Of a stretch of DNA of 64,000 nt, positions 60,512 through 64,000 are shown piece by piece; the stretch's first letter is position 1, and every line of letters begins with the position of its first letter. Origin of the DNA: Medicago truncatula (taxonomy: Eukaryota; Streptophyta; Magnoliopsida; Fabales; Fabaceae); the NCBI RefSeq assembly GCF_003473485.1, contig NC_053046.1:15138001-15202000 (forward strand), written 5' to 3'. The notes beneath the pieces were generated by a model. That model had not been told where the DNA came from, searched no databases, and saw only the letters and a program-made list of their open reading frames with translations. Both the position numbers and the translations under genes were made by a program.

Positions 60512-60835
60512 TATTGGGAAAAATCCAAGTCTCACATCGGATAGATAAGACTCTTGAGAAGAGTATATTTAAGAGGATGCAATCCTCACTTTACAAGCTG
60601 GTTTTGTAAGGATGAATTAGACCCCAAATTTCAATATGGTATCAGAGCTTGTCGAGTTCAAGCTAAACATATTCACGCACCAAGCCCAAAGAGTGCTTGG
60701 CGTGAGGGGTGTATTGGGAAAAACCCAAGTCCTATATCGGATAGATAAGACTCTTGAGAAGGGTATATTAAGAGGAGGCAATCCTCACCTTACAAGCCGG
60801 TTTTGTAATGATGAGTTAGACCCAAAATTTCAACA
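60512..60835. mobile_element. TRIM (terminal-repeat retrotransposon in miniature)
   Basis: A 324-bp element with two direct terminal repeats of about 124 bp (60512-60636 and 60712-60835), each starting TATTGGGAAAAA. A primer-binding site TGGTATCAGAGC (60637-60648), matching initiator Met tRNA as usual in plants, follows the left repeat. A purine-rich GTGAGGGGTG tract precedes the right one. It is flanked by the 5-bp duplication AATAC (60507-60511 and 60836-60840). It has no coding region, as normal for TRIMs. The two repeats differ at roughly a tenth of their positions, so the insertion is old, though structurally whole. Confidence 0.92.
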
Positions 60836-60994
60836 AATACACACCTGTCATTCTTCCATTGAAATCTCCAAATTAAAAAATATTCTCTTTTATTTATAAT
60901 GCAATATACATCACATGAATGAGTGCAATATTTAAATAAAAGAAAGTTATAATAAGTATAAATGACAAATGCATCACCCTTCTCTATGTGGATG

Positions 60995-62439
60995 TTACTC
61001 CCACCTCTTCATCATCTCTACAAAAATCTCATTCCAAGTATCTATAGGTCCTGGCAAGCACCAATGAACACAATCATTTTGTACATATTTTGGAACTCCA
61101 TTTGCAAATGGAAAAGGATTCATGTAAGGACCTGGATGACCATCTGGTCTCAATAATGCCAATTTAGTTACATCCAACACCTCAATTCTAATACCTTCAA
61201 ATTTATTAGCTTTTGTCTTGGCACTTTCCACTTCTTCTATCTCAATCCTTCTAATCTCACCATCCATTCCTCCAACTATCTTCTCCTCTTTTCTATAAGG
61301 CTTAGTCTTTGAACAAGTACCAGCCTTATCCCAATCACCTTCAAAATGAGCAGGTGAAAATGTTTTAACAATCACATCTATTCTATTTCCTTTAGCAACT
61401 TTCCTCTCAATTATACTATTAAGGGTAGTCCTCAAAGCCTTTCTTAATGGAACATAAAAATCAATTTGAGTATGATTAAACTCAGGACAATTCAAGCTAC
61501 CAAGAACTAAATCACTCTCATAGTAAATTGAAGGAAGCAAAAACCAATGGCCAGTTGATACAACAATCATGTCCATTTGATCAATATCCTTTGCCCACCT
61601 CTCATTGACAAGATCCAAAAACATTGTATTATAATAATTCCCTTCATTTGATCTTTCAACACCATGCACTAGAAATGGGGACCAATACAAAGAAAAGGTA
61701 GCATTATGAGAAGGAAAGTGCCACTTACGAAATTTATTGGACTTGCCATCTTGGTAAACAAGGTTAGGTGTTGAAGTAGTCGATAACATGCAAAGAAGTG
61801 ACTCTAATTGGTTCCTAGCCAAAGAATCTCCAACAAAAGCTATATGTTTGTTCTTAATGAGATTGAGGAAAGTGTTTGGTTCAAACCTTGGTAGATTACA
61901 CTCACTTGGCTTCCATCTCCAATAAAGATAACCTAAATCAGGTCTACCATTTGTGATGCATCTCTCACTTTCTTTGATTGTACCACATGTGGTGACATTG
62001 TATAAAGGGCCTCTCATGTCACTAACCCAATCTCCATTTGAATAGTCACATGATTTCTCATGATCATAAACCTTGTTCTTCCCTACAAAAAATATATTAC
62101 ATAAAAATTAGTAAACTAAGAAGTCCTTAATTAGTATAACAAATTGCTAGTTAGAGTTCATGACAATCTCAACTAGCATGATATTTAAAAGAACTAATTA
62201 ATTATGCATGCATATTTACCTACAAAAGAAGTTGAAGGAGGAGAAGAGTAAGTAGATGAATAGTGGTAGGTGGAAATGGTGGTAGAATGAAGAAGCTTAG
62301 TTGGTGCAAAAGGAGTAAGGGACAAAAGGATCAAGTATATACAAAGAAGGGATATGGGAAGCAATGAATAAAGAGTTAAATGAAAAAATTTCTTATTGAA
62401 GGAGGAAAGATTATCATTGAAGGGGTTTGTGCTTCCCAT
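60995..62439 (-). CDS. TBL gene 5
   Basis: Exon 1 (62439-62220; start MGSTNPFNDN) carries the anchor LTLYSLLPISLLCIYLILLS. Exon 2 (62082-60995) continues in phase 1 with GKNKVYDHEKSCDYSNGDW, giving 435 residues. The codon at 62445 is TTG, not ATG, so 62439 is the start. PMR5N, GDS (FVGDSLARNQLESL) and DxxH (DCVHWCLPG) are all present. The front half of exon 2 resembles TBL genes 1 and 3 (LVYQDGK, KFRKWHF, GHWFLLPSIYY). The back half resembles genes 2 and 4 (FYVPLRKALRT, IERKVAKGN, IVKTFSP, GTCSK). It is therefore a mosaic, probably by gene conversion within the array. Confidence 0.92.
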
Positions 62440-62619
62440 TTTCAAACCCTTTCTAAGCTTTCTTTCATGCCTCTAATCACTGTTTTATGGTGTTGTCGGC
62501 AAGAAAAACTGAGTCTTTATGAGAGAGCCATGTTAGGAAGAGAAAGGACACCTATTGATTTTTTGTCTCGACACTTTTTTTTATGTCTCTCATTTTCTTT
62601 CAACTTTATTTTACTATCT

Positions 62620-63025
62620 CTTTCTTCCATGATTGTTGGATCTTGTTGTATCTCTTAAAATTTTATAATAAAAACGTGAGCCATAAATTATGTTTTGGTA
62701 TTTTTTATTTTTTTTTACCATGAGTAATGCTTTTGGATTATCTACAATTTATAAAATCGTGAGTCATAGATTATGCTTTTTTATAGGAAACTTTTTAAGA
62801 ACTATGAAGTATTGGTTAAAAAAATGAAGTATTCTTTATTTAGCATCATTGTTATAAGATTATTCGGCATCGTAAAGATAATGATTAGTATATTTGATAA
62901 TTTAAGCTAATGATTAGTATAATCTCTTTTTGGTATTGGCTTAAACATAAGAGACTAAAATCACTTGCATATGATGTTTTGAATCTCTTCTAATTTAACT
63001 AAAGATTTAAATTTCAATTCAGTTT
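62620..63025 (-). repeat. TBL upstream block before TBL gene 5, inverted copy
   Basis: Read on the minus strand it contains the same ordered phrases as the region before TBL gene 4: ACATCATATGCAAG and GTTTAAGCCAATACCAAAA, then ATCTTTACGATG, AATACTTCATTTTTTTAACC, and finally GATCCAACAATCATGGAAGA. It matches 45290-45470 plus 46530-46760 once the element at 45476 is removed, and also 46865-47165. It therefore includes at least 400 bp of shared 5' flank. Confidence 0.75.
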
Positions 63026-64000
63026 TAATTTAAATTTACAACATCGTTAAAACTTTTGAAGAAAAAAAATTGTATTGTCTACTATTTTTTGTTTCAATAA
63101 TATTGTCTATTATGATTAAACGTGACATTAAAAAATAGTCTATATAATTACACGTAAAGAACATATATGTTAAAAATAATCGAAAACTACTATTCAATTA
63201 TTGTCCTCTCTCATGATTTAATGCATTAATGACACGATGACAAGATCTGCAAGTTCAAAAAGAAAAGGAAGACAATGTCTTTATATATATATATATGAAA
63301 CGTGGATTAATTATGAGAAAATATGATTCATTTTTTCTATTCATTTTCTATGATTGGGTTGGCCTTGCCCCTATGCTGTCTTTTTCCTTTTCACTTTAGA
63401 AAAAGAGATTTGCTGTTGTTTTTTTTTTTTACAAAAAATAACTATGTAAAATATAGGATTCTCCTATCCTAAAAACACGTATTAAAGAATTTAAAAATAA
63501 AAATTTTATATTACAAAAAGTAATTTATATTTTAAAAATACGAAATTACAATATATTGTTTATTAGCTTGTGTCCTCAGAACACATTAGCATTCTTCTAC
63601 AATAAAATTTGAACACATGATCTTAATATGAAATTATATAAATGGTTTATTCATAAAGAAGTCTAAAAATACAGCTAGTTAATTGTTTAGCTGAATTTAC
63701 GAGAGATCTGTACAGTAAGTTTTATATTTTAAAGGTTTCTAAAGTTATCATAAAAACATATATTATAGTATGGTCATAAGATCAAATAAATAGTTTTTAA
63801 ACACATATAAAAAATATTATTTTTAAAATATTTAATCATTTTTTTATCAATTTTCTTTTATATTATTAAAAAAATAATTATTTATGTGTATGTACAAACA
63901 CTATTTATTTGATCTTATGACCATCCTAAAATTCCTTCATAAAACCATTGTTTGAGATATAAACTTTTATTACACGGTTCTTAAAAATAAAAAAATAAAA
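63026..64000. other. AT-rich right edge, no gene
   Basis: No coding region is supported. Apart from the MITE at 63765-63929 I see only AT-rich sequence with poly-A/T runs. Confidence 0.5.
63765..63929. mobile_element. Short MITE with 24-bp perfect inverted ends
   Basis: ATGGTCATAAGATCAAATAA followed by ATAG near the left end reappears exactly inverted at 63901-63924, with the pairing continuing imperfectly outward. About 165 bp. Confidence 0.8.

Larger units (their letters stand above)
58272..60994. other. Convergent intergenic region between TBL genes 4 and 5
   Basis: No gene is supported. It holds a (TA)n run at 59573-59624 and a TRIM element, listed separately. A MITE-like stretch at about 58990-59150 has a GTGATACATAG start and inverted GTACATAGTG-type sequence, too weak to list as an element. 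Confidence 0.5.

Noticed and set aside
61000-62017. TBL gene 5 as a single-exon gene starting at 62017
   Set aside because: That ATG is inside the PMR5N domain; upstream codons continue the domain to an acceptor at 62083 and an anchor exon lies beyond.

Overview
This window is AT-rich eukaryotic plant DNA. Genes carry short canonical GT/AG introns, and the repeats are those of a legume genome: tRNA-derived SINEs, Stowaway, Tourist and Mutator-type MITEs, a TRIM, an En/Spm (CACTA) element and a solo gypsy-type LTR. The families and repeat types fit Medicago or a close relative. That assignment is inference; no species marker is present.

Left part (about 2-28 kb). The first gene is an MLP423-like Bet v 1 protein (minus strand, 2 exons). 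After a repeat-filled gap comes a seven-exon receptor-like cytoplasmic kinase close to Arabidopsis PBL28 (plus strand), and then a plastid-type GNAT acetyltransferase locus (minus strand). From memory of the Arabidopsis genome, the same trio lies side by side at At1g24020 (MLP423), At1g24030 (PBL28) and At1g24040 (GNAT), so this looks like conserved microsynteny. The kinase-GNAT junction has been duplicated locally. There are three copies of the GNAT last exon, two copies of the kinase last exon and two GNAT first exons. One GNAT first exon is complete. The other is fused in frame behind an oleosin hairpin with its own seed-type promoter motifs.

The gap between MLP and kinase holds a 5.3-kb Mutator-like element (7421-12690) that was itself interrupted by a 3.67-kb solo LTR (8901-12573) with a perfect ATACT target duplication.

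Right part (about 30-62.5 kb). Five paralogous TRICHOME BIREFRINGENCE-LIKE (TBL) cell-wall O-acetyltransferase genes alternate strictly in strand (-,+,-,+,-). All share one phase-1 intron after a membrane-anchor exon. The fourth gene is split inside its second exon by a 9192-bp CACTA transposon (48282-57473). The element has perfect 12-bp termini, a TCT target duplication and two intact-looking transposase genes, and the host frame matches exactly on both sides. The fifth gene is a mosaic of the two TBL subtypes. Genes 4 and 5 share a recognisable upstream block, present twice in tandem in front of gene 4.

The TBL genes probably act in the Golgi on hemicellulose acetylation. The kinase, MLP and GNAT genes have no evident pathway link to them. 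The remaining space is MITEs, SINE copies, a copia fossil, LINE scraps, minisatellites and plain AT-rich intergenic DNA.
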